A stretch of 64,000 nt of DNA. It comes from Triticum aestivum (taxonomy: Eukaryota; Streptophyta; Magnoliopsida; Poales; Poaceae). The position numbers and the translations under genes are program-made. The number at the start of each line of letters is the position of its first letter. Position 1 is the stretch's first letter. This document shows positions 41,721 to 55,600 of this stretch, in pieces. The stretch is taken from the NCBI RefSeq assembly GCF_018294505.1, contig NC_057811.1, positions 30,004,893 through 30,068,892 of the forward strand. The letters are read 5' to 3'. The notes below the pieces were generated by a model. That model searched no databases. It saw only the letters and a list, made by a program, of their open reading frames with translations, and was not told the DNA's origin.

Positions 41721-44567
41721 AAATGAATCGCAGTGGTGCGAGAACACGGAAGAATTATTGCCTCTGCTTAATTCCTGCTCGTCCTCGAGTAGGTAAATGA
41801 TAAAAACAGAATTTTTGATGTGGAATGCTACTTGGCATAATTTCAATGTAATTCTTCTTAATTGTGGTATGAATATTCAGATCCGAAAGATTCAAGATAA
41901 AAGTTCATATTGACATAAAAATAATAATACTTCAAGCAAACTAACTAAAAAATTATGTCTTCTCAAAATAACATGGCCAAACAAAGTTATCCCTACAAAA
42001 TCATATAGTCTGGCTATGCTCTATCTTCACCACACAAAATATTTAAATCATGCACAACCCCGATGACAAGCCAAGCAATTGTTTCATACTTTTGATGTTC
42101 TCAAACTTTTTCAATCTTCACGCAATACATGAGCGTGAGCCATGGACATAGCACTATATGTGGAATAGAATGGTGGTTGTGGAGAAGACAAAAAGAGGGA
42201 GAAGATAGTCTCACATCAACTAGGCGTATCAACGGGCTATGGAGATGCCCATCAATAGATATCAATGTGAGTGAGTAGGGATTGCCATGCAACGGATGCA
42301 CTAGAGCAATAAGTATATGAAAGCTCAACAAAAGAAACTAAGTGGGTGTGCATCCAACTCGCTTGCTCACGAAGACCTAGGGCATTTTGAGGAAGCCCAT
42401 CATTGGAATATACAAGCCAAGTTCTATAATGAAAAATTCCCACTAGTATATGAAAGTGATATCATAGGAGACTTTCTATCATGAAGATCATGGTGCTACT
42501 TTGAATCACAAGTGTGGTAAAAGGATAGTAGCATTGTCCCTTCTCTCTTTTTCTCTCATCATTTTTTTTAATTTGGGCCTTTTCTTCTTTTTTTTTATGG
42601 CCTCTTTTTTTGTCCGGAGTCTCATCCCGACTTGTGGGGGAGTCATAGTCTCCATCATCCTTTCCTCACTTGGGACAATGCTCTAAAAATGATGATCATC
42701 ACACTTTTATTTTCTTACAACTCAACAATTACAACTCAATACTTAGAACAAAATATGACTCTATGTGAATGCCTCCGGCGGTGTACCGGGATATGCAATG
42801 AATCAATAGTGACATGTATGAAAGAATTATGAACGGTGGCTTTGCCACAAATACAATGTCAACTACATGATCATGCAAAGCAATATGACAACGATGGAGC
42901 GTGTCATAACGAAACGGTGGTATGTTGCATGGCAATATATCTCGGAATGGCTATGAAAATGCCATGATAGGTAGGATGATGGCTGTTTTGAGGAAGGTAT
43001 ATGGTGGGTGTATGATACCGGCGAACAGTGCGCGGTATTAGATAGGCTAGCAATGGTGGAAGGAGGAAAAGTGCGTATAATCCATGGACTCAACATTAGT
43101 CAAAAAGAATTAATATAATTGTTGCAAAAATCTACAAGTTATCAAAGCAAAGTATTACGCGCATGCTCCTAGGGGGATAGATTGGTAGGAAAAGACCATC
43201 GCTCATCCCCGACCGCCACTCATAAGGAAGACAATCAATAAATAAATCATGCTCCGACTTCATCACATAACGGTTCACCATACGTGCATGCTACGGGAAT
43301 CACAAACTTTAACACAAGTATCTCTCAAATTCACAACTACTCAACTAGCATGACTCTAATATCACCATCTTCATATCTCAAAACAATTATCAAACATCAA
43401 ACTTCTCATAGTATTCAACACACTCATAAGAATTCTTACAAATCTTGTATGCCTGGCATATTAGGATTATTTAAGCAAATTACCATGCTATTTAAGACTC
43501 TCAAAATAATCTAAGTGAAGCATGAGAGATCAATAGTTTCTATAAAACAAATCCACCACCGTGCTCTAAAAGATATAAGTGAAGCACTAGAGCAAATGAC
43601 AAACTACTCCGAAAGATATAAGTGAAGATCAATGAGTAGTCGGATAATTATGCAACTATGTGAAGACTCTCCCATTTAATAATTTCAGATCTTGGTATTT
43701 TATTCAAACAGCAAGCAAAGCTAAATAAAATAAAACGAAGCTCCAAGAAAAACACATATCATGTGGTGAATAGAAATATAGCTCCAAGTAAAGTTACCGA
43801 TGAACGAAGACGAAAGAGGGGATGCCATCCGGGGCATCCCCAAGCTTAGGCTCTTGGTTGTCCTTGAATATTACCTTGGGGTGCCTTGGGCATCCCCAAG
43901 CTTAGGCTCTTTCCACTCCTTATTCCATAGTCCATCAAATCTTTACCCAAAACTTGAAAACTTCACAACACAAAACTTAACAGAAAATCTCGTGAGTTCC
44001 GTTAGCGAAAGAAAACAAAACACCACTTCAAGGTACTGTAATGAACTCATTATTTATTTGTATTGCTGTTAAATCTACTGTATTCCAACTTCTCTATCGT
44101 TTATAAACTATTTTACTAGCCATAGATTCATCAAAATAAGCAAACAACACACGAAAAACAGAATCTGTCAAAAACAGAACAGTCTGTAGTAATCTGTGAC
44201 TAACGCAAACTTCTGGAACTCCAAAAATTCTAAAATAAATTGGTGGACCTGAGGAATTTGTCTAGTAATCATCTGCGAAAATAATCAACTAAATAGCACT
44301 CTCCAGTAAAAAGTTTTAGCTAATCTCGTGAGCGATAAAGTTTCTGTTTTTTACAGCATGATCATAAAGACTTCACCCAAGTCTTCCCAAAGGTTCTACT
44401 TGGCACAAACATTAATTAAAACACAAAACCACATCTAAACAGAATCTAGATGGATTATTTATTCCTAAACAGAACCAAAAAGAAAGAAACTAAAATAAAA
44501 TTGGGTTGCCTCCCAACAAGCGCTAACATTTAACGCCCCTAGCTAGGCATGATGAATTCAATGATGC

Positions 44568-45344
44568 TCACATAAAAGATAAGAATTGAAACATAAAGAG
44601 AGCATCATGAAGACTATGACTAGCACATTTAAATCTAACCCACTTCCTATGCATAGGGATTTTGTGAGCAAACAACTTATGGGAACAAGAATCAACTTGC
44701 ATAGGAAGGTAAAACAAGCATAACTTCAAGATTTTAAGCACATAGAGAGGAAACTTGATATTATTGCAATTCCTACAAGCATATATTCCTCCCTCATAAT
44801 AATTTTCAGTATCATCATGAATGAATTCAACAATATAACCAGCACCTAAAGCATTCTTTTCATGATCTACAAGCATAGAAATTTTACTACTCTCCACATA
44901 AGCAAATTTATTCTCATCAATAGTAGTGGGAGGAAACTCAACAAAATAACTATCATGTGAAGCATAATCCAATTGAAAATTAAAATCATGATGACAAGTT
45001 TCATGGTTATCTTTATTCTTTATAGCATACGTGTCATCACAATAATCATCATAAATAGGAGGCATGCTATCATCATAATAAATATTCTCATCAAAACTTG
45101 GGGGACTAAACATATCATCTTCATCAAACATAGCATCCCCAAGCTTGTGGCTTTGCATATCATTAGCATCATGGATATTCATAGAATTCATACTAACAAC
45201 ATTGCAATATTGCTCATCATACAAAGATTTAGTGCCAAACATTCTATAGATTTCTTCTTCTAGCACTTGAGCACAATTTTCCTTCCCATCATTTTCAAGA
45301 AAGATATTAAAAAGATGAAGCATATGAGGCACCCTTAATTCCAT
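44568..45344 (-). CDS. Unknown acidic protein ORF of Gypsy element 1
   Basis: 258 codons from ATG 45344, about 95 bp after the PBS, in the position normally used by gag. The N-terminal half is acidic and Asp/Tyr-rich (FDENIYYDDSMPPIYDDY); the C-terminal half has Cys pairs (GGIYACRNCNN) and a basic end. I recognise no domain. It may be a degenerate gag replacement or structural-RNA region kept open by chance. Confidence 0.45.
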   Translation of the reverse strand: MELRVPHMLHLFNIFLENDGKENCAQVLEEEIYRMFGTKSLYDEQYCNVVSMNSMNIHDANDMQSHKLGDAMFDEDDMFSPPSFDENIYYDDSMPPIYDDYCDDTYAIKNKDNHETCHHDFNFQLDYASHDSYFVEFPPTTIDENKFAYVESSKISMLVDHEKNALGAGYIVEFIHDDTENYYEGGIYACRNCNNIKFPLYVLKILKLCLFYLPMQVDSCSHKLFAHKIPMHRKWVRFKCASHSLHDALFMFQFLSFM

Positions 45345-45469
45345 TTTTTATATAGTTTTCTTTTATAATATACACTAGTGATAAAACAAGAAACTAAAAG
45401 ATTCGATTGCAAGATCTAAAGATATACCTTCAAGCACTCACCTCCCCGGCACCGGCGCCAGAAACTGCT

Positions 45470-47137
45470 TGATGTCTACTACGCAACCTTCTTCTTGTAG
45501 ACGTTGTTGGGCCTCCAAGTGCAGAGGTTTGTAGGACAGTAGCAAATTTCCCTCAAGTGGATGACCTAAGGTTTATCAATCCGTGGGAGGCGTAGGATGA
45601 AGATGGTCTCTCTCGAGCAACCCTGCAACCAAATAACAAAGAGTCTCTTGTGTCCCCCAACACACCCAATACAATGGTAAATTGTATAGGTGCACTAGTT
45701 CGGCAAAGAGATGGTGATACAAGTGCAATATGGATGGTAGATATAGGTTTTTGTAATCTGAAAATATAAAAACAGCAAGGTAGCAAGCGATAAAAGTGAG
45801 CGTAAATGGTATTGCAATGCTAGGAAAGAAGGCCTAGGGTTCATACTTTCACTAGTGCAAGTTCTCTCAACAATAATAACATAATTGGATCATATACCTA
45901 TCCCTCAACATGCAACAAAGAGTCACTCCAAAGTAACTAATAGCGGAGAACAAACGAAGAGATTATGGTAGGGTACGAAACCATCTCAAAGTTATTATTT
46001 CCAATCAATCCGTTGGGCTATTCCTATAAGTGTCACAAACAGCCCTAGAGTTCGTACTAGAATAACACCTTAAGACACAAATCAACCAAAACCCTAATGT
46101 CACCTAGACACTCCAATGTCACCTCAAGTATCCGTGGGTATGAGTATACGATATGCATCACACAATCTCAGATTCATCTATTCAACCAACACAGAGTACT
46201 TCAAAGAGCGCCCCAAAGTTTATACCGGAGAGTCAAGACGAAAACGTGTGCCAACCCCTATGCATAGGTTCATGGGCGGAACCCGCAAGTTGATCACCAA
46301 AACATACATCAAGTGAGTCACGTGATATCCCATTGTCACCACAGATACGCACGGCAAGACATACATCAAGTGTTCTCAAATCATTAAAGACTCAATCCGA
46401 TAAGATTACTTCAATGGGAAACTCAATCCATTACAAGAGAGTAGAGGTGGAGAAACATAATAAGATCCAACTATAATAGCAAAGCTCGCGATACATCAAG
46501 ATCGTATCACCTCAAGAACAAGAGAGAGAGAGAGAGAGATCAAACACATAGCTACTCGTACATACCCTCAGCCCCGAGGGTGAACTACTCCCTCCTCGTC
46601 ATGGAGAGCGCCGGGATGATGAAGATGGCCACCGGTGAGGGATCCCCCCTCTGGCAGGGTGCCGGAACAGGGTCTCGAATGGGTTTTTGTGGCTACAGAG
46701 GCTTGCGGCGGCGGAACTCCCGATCTATTCTGTTCCCCGAAGTTTTTAGGGTATATGGGTATATATAGGTGAAAGAAGTACGCCAGGGGAGCCACAGGGG
46801 CCCACGAGGGTGGAGGGCGCACCCAGGGGGGTGGGCGCGCCCCCTGCCTCGTGCCTCCCTCGTTGCTTTCCTGACGTGCACTCCAAGTCTCCAGGGGTTG
46901 CTTTCCTTCCAAAAATAACTTCTCCAGAAGGTTTCATTCCGTTTCGACTCCGTTTGATATTTCTTTTCTTCGAAACACTGAAACAAGGGAAAAAACAGGA
47001 ACTGGCACTGGGCTCTGGGTTAATAGGTTAGTCCCAAAAGTAATATAAAAGTGTTTAATAAAGCCCATAATCATCCAAAACAGATAATATAATAGCATGG
47101 AACAATCAAAAATTATAGATACGTTGGAGACGTATCA
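45470..47137 (-). repeat. Gypsy element 1 5' LTR, 1668 bp
   Basis: The minus strand starts TGATACGTCTCCAACGTATC and ends GTAGTAGACATCA. A (GA)n run is at about 46519-46538 and GGTATATATAGG-type TATA sequence near 46750-46770 on the minus strand. Confidence 0.75.
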
Positions 47138-48149
47138 CGGAGTAACGCTTTAAGCAAGATGACATGATGTAGAGGGATAAACTCATGTAATATGATATAA
47201 ACCCCATCTTGTTATCCTCGATGGCAACAATACAATACGTGTCGTTTCCCATTCTATCACTGGGATCGAGCACCGCAAGATTGAACCCAGAGCTAAGCAC
47301 TTCTCCCATTGCAAGAAAGATCAATCTAGTAGGCCAAACCAAACTGGTAATTTGAAGAGACTTGCAAAGATAACCAATCATACATAAAAGAATTCAGAGA
47401 AGATTCAAATATTGTTCATAGATAATCTTGATCATAAACCCACAATTCATCGGATCTCGACGAACACACCGCAAAAGAAGATTACATCGAATAGATCTCC
47501 AAGAAGATCGAGGAGAACTTTGTATTGAGATCCAAAGAGAGAGAAGAAGCCATCTAGCTAATCACTATGGACCCGAAGGTCTGAGGTAAACTACTCACAC
47601 ATCATCGGAGAGGATATGGTGTAGATGTAGAAGCCCTCCATGATCGATTCCCCCTCCGGTGGAGCGCCAGAAAAGGCCCCAAGATGGGATCTCACAGGTA
47701 CAGAAGGTTGCGGCAGTGGAATTAGGTTTTCATGGTGCTCTTCGATGGTTTGGGGTACGTAGGTATATATAGGAGGAAGAAGTAGGTCGGTGGAGCCACG
47801 AGGGGCCCACGAGGGTGGAGGGCGCGCCCGGGGGGGGGGGGGGGGTAGGCGCGCCCCCTGCCTTGTGGCCTCCTTGTTGGTTGCTTGACATCCACTCCAA
47901 GTCCTCTAGATCACGTTTGTTCTGAAAATCACGCTCCCGAAGGTTTCATTCTGTTTGGACTCCGTTTGATATTCTTTTTCTGCGGAACACTGAAATAGGC
48001 AAAAAAAATAGCAATTTGGGCTGGGCCTCCGGTTAATAGATTAGTCCCAAAAATAATATGAAAGTGTATAAATAAGCCCATTAAACATCCAACACAGAAT
48101 ATATAATAGCATGGAACAATCAAAAATTATAGATACGTTGGAGACGTGT
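47138..48149 (-). repeat. Gypsy element 2 3' LTR, partial
   Basis: The minus strand starts TGACACGTCTCCAACGTATC at 48149, next to the polypurine-like AAGCTTGGGGATGCT. It is cut at 47138 where element 1 begins. It contains a 19-bp G-run near 47830. It should match the LTR that starts at 63608. Confidence 0.7.
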
Positions 48150-48769
48150 CAAGCATCCCCAAGCTTAATTCCTGCTCGTCCTCGAGTAGGTAAATGATAA
48201 AAACAGAATTTTTGATGTGGAATGCTTCTTAGCATAATTTTCAATGTAATTCTTTTTATTGTGGCATGAATATTTAGATCCGAAAGATTCAAGATAAAAG
48301 TTTAATGTTGACATAAAACAATAATACTTCAAACATGCTAACCAAGCAATTATGTCGTATCCCTACAAAATCATATAGTTAGGCCATGTTTCAATTTCGT
48401 CACACAAAACGTTCTCATCATGCATAACCCCGATGACAAGCCGAGCAATTGGTTCATACTTTTTAACGCACTTCAGCCTTTTCAACCCTTACGCAATACA
48501 TGAGCGCAACCCATGGATATAGCACTATGGGTCGAGTAAAGTATAATGATGGGGGTTATGAGAGAAGACAAAAAGGTAGAAGGTCTCACATTGACGCGGC
48601 AAATCAATAGGCTATGGAGATGCCCATCAATTGATGTCAATGAGAGGAGTAGGTATTGCCATGCAACGGATGCACTAGAGCTATAAATGTATGAAAGATC
48701 AACAAAAGAAACTAAGTGGGTGTGCATCCAACTTGCTTGCTCACGAAGACCTCACTACAGGAAACAGCT

Positions 48770-49285
48770 ACTTTGCCGTCTGCCACGGCGGACGGCAAAG
48801 GCTCGAAAGGCGGACGGCAAAGGCCTTTGCCGTCAGCCGCGGACGGCAAAAGGCTCCGGCAAAGAAGGCTACGGTAAACAGCTGCTTTGCCGTCTACTTC
48901 CTGGCGGTGGACGGCAAAGGCTTTTTGCCGTCCGCGGCGGACGGCAAAGAGGGCGGACGGCAATAATTGTGCTGTCAGTCCGTTAAGTGGCTAACGGCAG
49001 ACCTTTGCCGTCCGCCGCTGACGGCAAAATTTCTCTGGTCTTTGCCGTCCGCCGTATGATGTCATCTACACGTCACTAGATGGCAGGTTCTTTGCCGTCT
49101 GCCACTGATGGCAAAGTGCAGGTTCTTTGCCGTCTGCCACAGATGGCAAAGTCTTTGCCGTCTGCCACTGTAGGCAAACTGACCAAATGGGTCAGCTCCC
49201 AGGAAGCACAGTTGGCTGCCACGTGGCTTCTTTGCCGTCCGCGGCAGACGGCAAAGACGCCGTTGCCGTCTGTGGCAGACGGCAA
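48770..49285. repeat. Left subterminal repeats (CTTTGCCGTCYGCC) of CACTA 2
   Basis: More than fifteen copies of GACGGCAAAG and its complement, often as inverted pairs such as GTCTGCCACGGCGGAC. Spacing is irregular. Confidence 0.85.
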
Positions 49286-49329
49286 AGAGCCTGCATATTG
49301 GGTTTTTTATTTATTAAATCCCACAATTT

Positions 49330-50175
49330 GCACAGAAAATATATATGACATTTAGATATATTTCACAGGCATTCATCATTTCATACATAAACATAAGCAA
49401 GTTCCATCCGTACATATTACATAAGCAAGTTCCATCCATCATTTCATACATCTACAAGTTCCATCCATCATTTCATACATAAACAAGTTCCATCCATACA
49501 TAAACAAGCACTCCATAGCTAAGGTGACTAGAATGAGAAGACAAGAACAAGAAGAGTAGAACAAGCACTCCATCCAGCACATAATGAAATCTGCAAAATG
49601 GCAAAATAAGAAAGTTAGAAATGGATCTTTTTTAGCTCACTTAGGTGAAATGGATCGTTTTTGAGGTAACTAAGGTGAAATGGATCGTTTTTAGCTCACT
49701 TAGGTCAAATGGATCGTTTTGAGCTAACTTAGTTGAAATGGATCGTTTTTGAGCTAACTTTGTTGAAATGGATCATTTTTGAGCTAATTTAGTTGAAATG
49801 GATCGTTTTTTAGCTAACTTAGGTGAAATGGATCATTTATGAGCTAATTAAGTTGAATGGATCTTTTTGAGCTAACTTAGGTGAAATGGATCATTTAAGA
49901 GCTAATTTAGGTGAAATGGATCTTTTTTAGCTCACTTAGGTCAAATGGATCATTTATGAGCTAAATTAGTTGAAATCGATCGTTTATGAGATAACCTAGG
50001 TAAGATGGGTCATTTTGGAGTTAACCTAGGTGAAATGGGCCATTTTAAAGCTAACGTAGGTAAAATGGATCATTTAGGAGCTAATCTAGGTAAAATGGGT
50101 CATTTTTGAGCTAACTTGGATGAACTGCATCATTTATAAGCTAACCTAGGTAAAATGGGTCATTTTGGAGGAAAA
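49330..50175. repeat. Minisatellites inside CACTA 2
   Basis: 49370-49510 repeats AAGTTCCATCCATCATTTCA. 49620-50170 holds about nineteen units of 28-30 bp of the form GAAATGGATCGTTTTTGAGC plus TAACTTAGGT. It is noncoding and lies downstream of the TNP1-like gene. Confidence 0.75.
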
Positions 50176-50278
50176 TAAGCTAACTCTAGGTCATTATGGT
50201 AAGCATATTGGAGGAAATAAAGCTAAGTCTAGGTCTTTATGCATTTGTTGAGCAAAATACTAGAGAAACTTACCGTGA

Positions 50279-52551
50279 TCAGGGAGGTGTAGGAGCGGGG
50301 TGGCTAGTGCCGCTACCTGGAGAAGGATCGTGCGATGCGTTTCTGGAGTTAAGCTGCACCAAAGATCATTTCCAATGTCTCGTTAGCATTACGACACTCA
50401 AATGTTAAGACTACCAAGTAATGTCCATTCAAACTAAACTCACCGTGCTCCCAGGAGCAATCACTGGCATCGGCGGAGCGGGCTGACCGGACTTCTCGCA
50501 CACAGACTGCACATTTGGTTTTCAGAACAGAGTCATACTAGTTAGTAATGAGACTCAAATGTTAAGACTAGCAAGTAATCTGCAGAAGAAACTTACCACA
50601 AGGAGCTCGTACATGGCCCTTGCCTGCATGTCATTCCGTGCCCTCTCCTCCTCCATCATCTTTCTCGTCCTCTCCTCCATCTCCCGCTGCCTCTCCGCCG
50701 CCTCCGCCAGAAGTTTCTCCGTTCTATCTCTCTCAGTCTGTATAGCAGCCTGCAACACCACTCACATGACCATTTGTAATCATTGATGGAAGCGCACACA
50801 ATGTAATGGAGAAAGATAACTGAGTACGTATCACTAACCTTGATGGCGAGTTGCACTGGCCGTTCACGAGGCCTTATCTCAGGAGCGGAGCTCGACTGGC
50901 GCGCCTTGATCTCCGGGAGAGTGCTAGGACAACGGATAAGTCCATCTCCAATGGCTATGGAGCCATGGGACCTCCCGCCACCAGATATCATCACCAGCTC
51001 TGGATCAATGGGACCCTGGCTCGGGTTAAAGTCCTCCCCTTTCCTCGCCTTCCCCTCATCTCTATATCTCACGAGCTTGTTGTGGGAGGAGATGTTGGTG
51101 AAGTTGTTTGCATCATCGAGGTCAGACTGAGAGAAAGCCTTGACTTTCTTGAAAGAGCCAGTGTGGGCCATGGCATACATGTCGTACACCTCTGGCACCT
51201 TATCCGCCTTATTGTAGCGTGCCTGAAAGAGAGAAACAATGAAAATTAGTAATTAAAGGGCTCAAGCTAGCATGATGAATGAATTGCATGAATCATGAAG
51301 CAAACCACATACCCAGTTGCGCCCGAACTGATATAAGTTGGAGCTACCTTGATGGTGTGGCACACCTTCCATTTGGGCACGTTTGTCCTCGGCCTGGTTG
51401 TGGAGGGCTAGCCATTCTTGTGAGCACCACTCGTCGACCAACACCTCCCAACAATCCATCCGATCCGCACACCATCTCGGAGGCGCCTAAGTTAGCAAAT
51501 AGAAACTTAAGCGCTACGGCTAAGAATTACTAAATGAAGGAACTTAAGTAGAAGGCCTTAAGAATTACCTTCATGTACTGCTCCTTACTCAGGAACTTAT
51601 CGCGGCACGCCGGCTTGGTCTTCTTGATACCACGCAAGGCGTAGTAGTCTCGAACAGCCTGCACCCGAGCCTCGTGCCGTAAGTTCTGGAGTAGGCGCTT
51701 GCAGACGTTCTGGATAACATTTGCGCTGTCCTCCTCGTATCCCTCCTCACACCTGTAGAATGTCCGCAATCAAATGAGACAATATTGATTAGTACAATTA
51801 ATAACTAGCTAGTTGAAGATTTTGAAATGTGTAAAGGAGAAATTACCCAGAACATCCTGATCACCATGTCTGCCCTCGTGTCGCACACGACACCGTCGAT
51901 AATGACATCCGGCGGGGCCGGGGCAGCCACGTAGTGCTCCCAGCTCAACCCAAGCTCTGGAAGCCGACCCTCAGGGAAGATCAACCACCTCTGCTCGCGG
52001 GTCGCCGGCACGGACGGGAGCCGTGTAGCACCACGCTGGTAGACGGTGCCACCCTCCTCCTCAAGATCAGTCGGCTCCCCGCCATCATCAGCATGGCCAC
52101 TCGGCTCCTCAGGCTGATCCGGCCAGGTACCCCATCCGGACGTGTGCTCCTCCGGGGTCTCGTGGGCCGAACTCTCATGGGCCGAAGGCCAGTCGACCCG
52201 AGGCTCGTGGGCCCAAGACCCGTGGACCGGAGGCTCATGGACCGGAGTCCGTGTAGCCTCCTCCTCGGACGAGTCCACCCTAGCAGTCACGTGCTCGGGT
52301 GAAACAGCTGGGGGTGGCGGCGAGGAAGGCGCCGTAGCAGTCACCCTACCTCCTCTCCCGCGACCACGTGCCCCACCTCCTCTCTTCCTACCTCGTCCCC
52401 TGCTGGGCACCGCGGTCGACGAAGAAGGGCCCGGCGGTGTGGACATACTGTCCAGCAACGCTCGGCGGAGAGGTACGTCTGGAATCGAAGACCTCAGACC
52501 ACGCGCCGACGAAGAAGGGGCCTTGGCGCGCTCCCGACCAGCGCCCACCAT
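50279..52551 (-). CDS. TNP1-like (Ptta/En/Spm) CACTA protein, seven predicted exons
   Basis: This second CACTA protein family (plant transposase, Ptta/En/Spm type) is thought to bind subterminal repeats. Predicted exons: 52551-51847 (low complexity, RGRGRKRGGGARGRGRGG, ending RADMVIRMFW), about 51753-51569 (CEEGYEEDSANVIQNVCKRLL...KKTKPACRDKFLS), 51486-51313, 51222-50839 (MYAMAHTGSFKKVKAFSQSD), 50749-50597 (coiled coil AERQREMEERTRKMMEEERA), 50506-50444 and 50353-50279. Exons 3-7 join in phase 0 with GT-AG sites. The exon 1/2 junction is one base out of phase by strict GT-AG, so it is either broken or my site is wrong. Confidence 0.75.
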
Positions 52552-52688
52552 CTTTCAACACCTGCCATGACAAACAGTAAACGAAATTAGTACAACATAA
52601 AAAAAGGACCGACATGAATAATAATATGTGTATCACTTAAGTGTATCATCATCAAGTACAACATTAAAAAATTTAATACCTGACACTA

Positions 52689-55600
52689 CTAATAATCTCG
52701 ATCAGTATCATCAATAAATGCATAATCATCATCATCACTATAATCAATGACGGGCTCATAGGGTTCAGTGGCATCAACATGTGCAAGGCCACCTTGACGT
52801 AATCGGTCAAGCAATGACAGGTCATCCGCAGCAGTAACCTCTTCTTGTTCCGGCTCTTCTTGTTCCTCCTCTGGGGCGATGTCGGATTCACTGTCGCTGT
52901 CTACTTCAATGTTTTGGGGTGAAGTATAGCGGTTCTTGAAACGCTTTTTGGAAAGACGTGTCTCTTGGAAGAATTCTCCTTCATATGTGTCTGGGTTAAT
53001 GTGAGGTTCATAATCCTCTTCCTTTGGGGGAGATAGTCTAGCACGTGGCGGCACTTCATAAACGACATCCCAACCTTTCAGATTTGGATTAGTTTGGCAG
53101 GCCCACGGTAGATAGAATACTTGGGTCGCCTGTTGAGCCGTAATATAGACATCAGGAACATCTAAATGGGTGCTTTGGTTGATTTTAACTAGCCCTATAT
53201 GTTCATGAGTCCTTCTAGTCTCCTTCGGCTAAAACCAATAACATTTGAAGACTACGACATTCGGTGGGTTTTCACCATAGAATAGAAGTTCATAAATTGC
53301 TTCAACTCTACCATAATACTCGGTACCTCCTTCGCCGATAGCAGATACACAACAATTTGTAGACTTTCGGTCAGCCATAGATAGCTCTTTGCCATAGGTA
53401 CGAAAGCGATACCCGTTGATGTCGTATTTGTCAAATGAACGGACCTTATAGTCAAAACCATTAGTGACTTGTCTCAATTCAGCGTCCATAGACTCTGAAT
53501 TAGCCTACAAGTTTAATATGAAAGGATTGTTGCATTACGCACAAATTAGCGAATGAAACCGGGATAGCCGCCTACAAATTAGCCTACAAGTCTAATAGAA
53601 ATTACCGTTTGTTTGAACCAAGAGATGAAACCGGGATAGCCGCCTCCTTGCTTTGCGAGAAGCTCATACTCTTCGACAGAATCCTTTTGGATCACCGCTC
53701 CATACGAGAATAAGGCGACGTATCGACTGTATGAAATATCCAGGAATAAGAGCAGTTCAAAGGAAATAGAAGTTGCGAAACTATGTACCGAGAACTTACT
53801 CGATGTACGGCCGCACTTCTATTAGGTTTTTGAAGGTATACAACGAAATGGTCCGCCATTGTTCGTTATCCAAAGATACTGGATTTGAAACACTGGCTGG
53901 TGCGAGATTCCCTTTGAATAGGCTGAGGTTGGATCCACCCTTTTTAGGGTCGTCAGCATTGTACCGAGGCTTCGGATTATGCAAATGACGATTTTTGGCT
54001 TCGTAGTGTGCTGTCACGAAGTTTGCCGCCTCCTCAGTGATGAATGCCTCAGCCATCGATGCTTCAATTCTACGTTTATTTTTACATTTTTGTCGAAGCG
54101 TCTTCTGCATCCTCTCAGTTGGGTAGCACCAACGATTTTGCACGGGCCCCCCCAATCTTGCCTCGGTCGGGAGATGCAAAATCAAATGTTGCATTGGATT
54201 AAAGAAGCCCGGTGGAAAGATCTTCTCTAACTTGCAGATCAACTCCGGCGCCAACTCTTCCATTTCTTCTAGCACGCCAGGCGATAGTTCTTTCGCACAA
54301 AGAACACGGAAGAAATAGCTGAGTTCTGCCAGTACTAGCCATTCATCCTCAGGGATGAAGCCACGCAACATCACCGGCATTACCCGCTCAATCCATGTGT
54401 GCCAATCATGACTCTTGAGACCAAATATCTTCAATTTATCAAGACTGGCTCCCCTCTGTAGATTCGCTGCATACCCATCGGGGAACATCAACTGCATTTT
54501 CACCCACAAGATAATTTCCCTCATAGCTGGCCTTCCAAGATTGAACCATGCCTTTGGCTTCGTCCAGTTCTGCTTTCCTTTCGGTTCTTTCATGTTTTGT
54601 AACGGCCTATCACATAGCGCCTCCAGATCGAATCTAGCCTTAGTATTATCCTTTGACTTCCCATCTATGCCAAACAATGTACCAAAAAGTGCCTCGGCGA
54701 TATTCTTCTCAGTGTGCATCACGTCGATGTTGTGTGGGCAAAGGAGGTCTTTGAAGTAAGGCAGATCCCATAAGCATGTTTTGTGAGTCCAGGCGTGCTT
54801 AGAATTATACCCCTTGAAGTACCCTGGATGCTCTGGATCGGGCTCGAGAGCGTTTAACTGATCCAGGGTCTGTTGGCCTGTCAATGCATGTGGTGCAGAG
54901 TTTTTGACAACTCTACCTCTGATGAAGTTCTTCTTGTCTTTCCTGAACTTATGGCGAGGATTCAGGAACTGTCTATGCATGTCGAAGCAAGAAAACTTGC
55001 GACCGGCCTGAAGCCAACGAAACTCAAGAGCTCCCTTGCATGTGGGGCACGGGAACCTTCCATGCACACACCAGCCAACGAATAGCGCATACGCCGGCAA
55101 GTCATGCGTCGAGTACATGTACCAGACACGCATTATGAAGTTCCGTTTGCTATAGGCATCGTATGTCTTGAACCCATTATCCCAGGCTTCTTGCAATTCG
55201 TCCTTAAGCGGTTGCATGTACACATTCATATTTTTCCCCGGATAATTGGGCCCTGGAATTATCAACGTCAGGAAAATGTTCTTTCTTTGCATAATCTGGC
55301 CGGGGGGGGGGGAGATTGAGTGGAAAGACAAATACGGGCCAACAACTGTATTGGGCTGCCGTCATACCAAACACACTGAACCCATCCGTGCTGATGCCGA
55401 CTCGAGGATGCCTCGGATCTGCCGCTTTGTCACCATGTAATTCATCAAACTTTTTCCACGCAACACCATCCGATGTGTGTACAATCATCAGATTCCCATC
55501 TGCATCTAGTTCGGTTCTTTTGCCCGTTTTGTGCCATGTCATCTGTCTGGCCGTCTCTTCGACCATGAAAAGACGTTGAAGTCTTGGTACGATTGGCATA

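Larger units (their letters stand above)
41773..47137 (-). mobile_element. Non-autonomous Gypsy element 1 (5' LTR + interior, 3' end lost)
   Basis: It reads right to left: 5' LTR 45470-47137, PBS-like TGGCGCCGGTGCCGGGGAGG (45458-45439), an unusual ORF (45344-44568), then noncoding interior to 41773. The interior 41773-42365 matches 48168-48750 of element 2, and the rest matches 59161-61380. There is no gag, protease or pol. The 3' LTR and PPT are missing at the left junction. Element 1 appears to sit inside the LTR of element 2. Confidence 0.75.

Noticed and set aside
40668..41846. 392-codon minus-strand frame
   Set aside because: GC-rich LINE-derived sequence with several overlapping frames and no RT, endonuclease or other motif.
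48770..49285. Possible CRISPR-like array of repeated TTTGCCGTC motifs
   Set aside because: Repeats are short, in both orientations and irregularly spaced, in a plant transposon; they are CACTA subterminal repeats.
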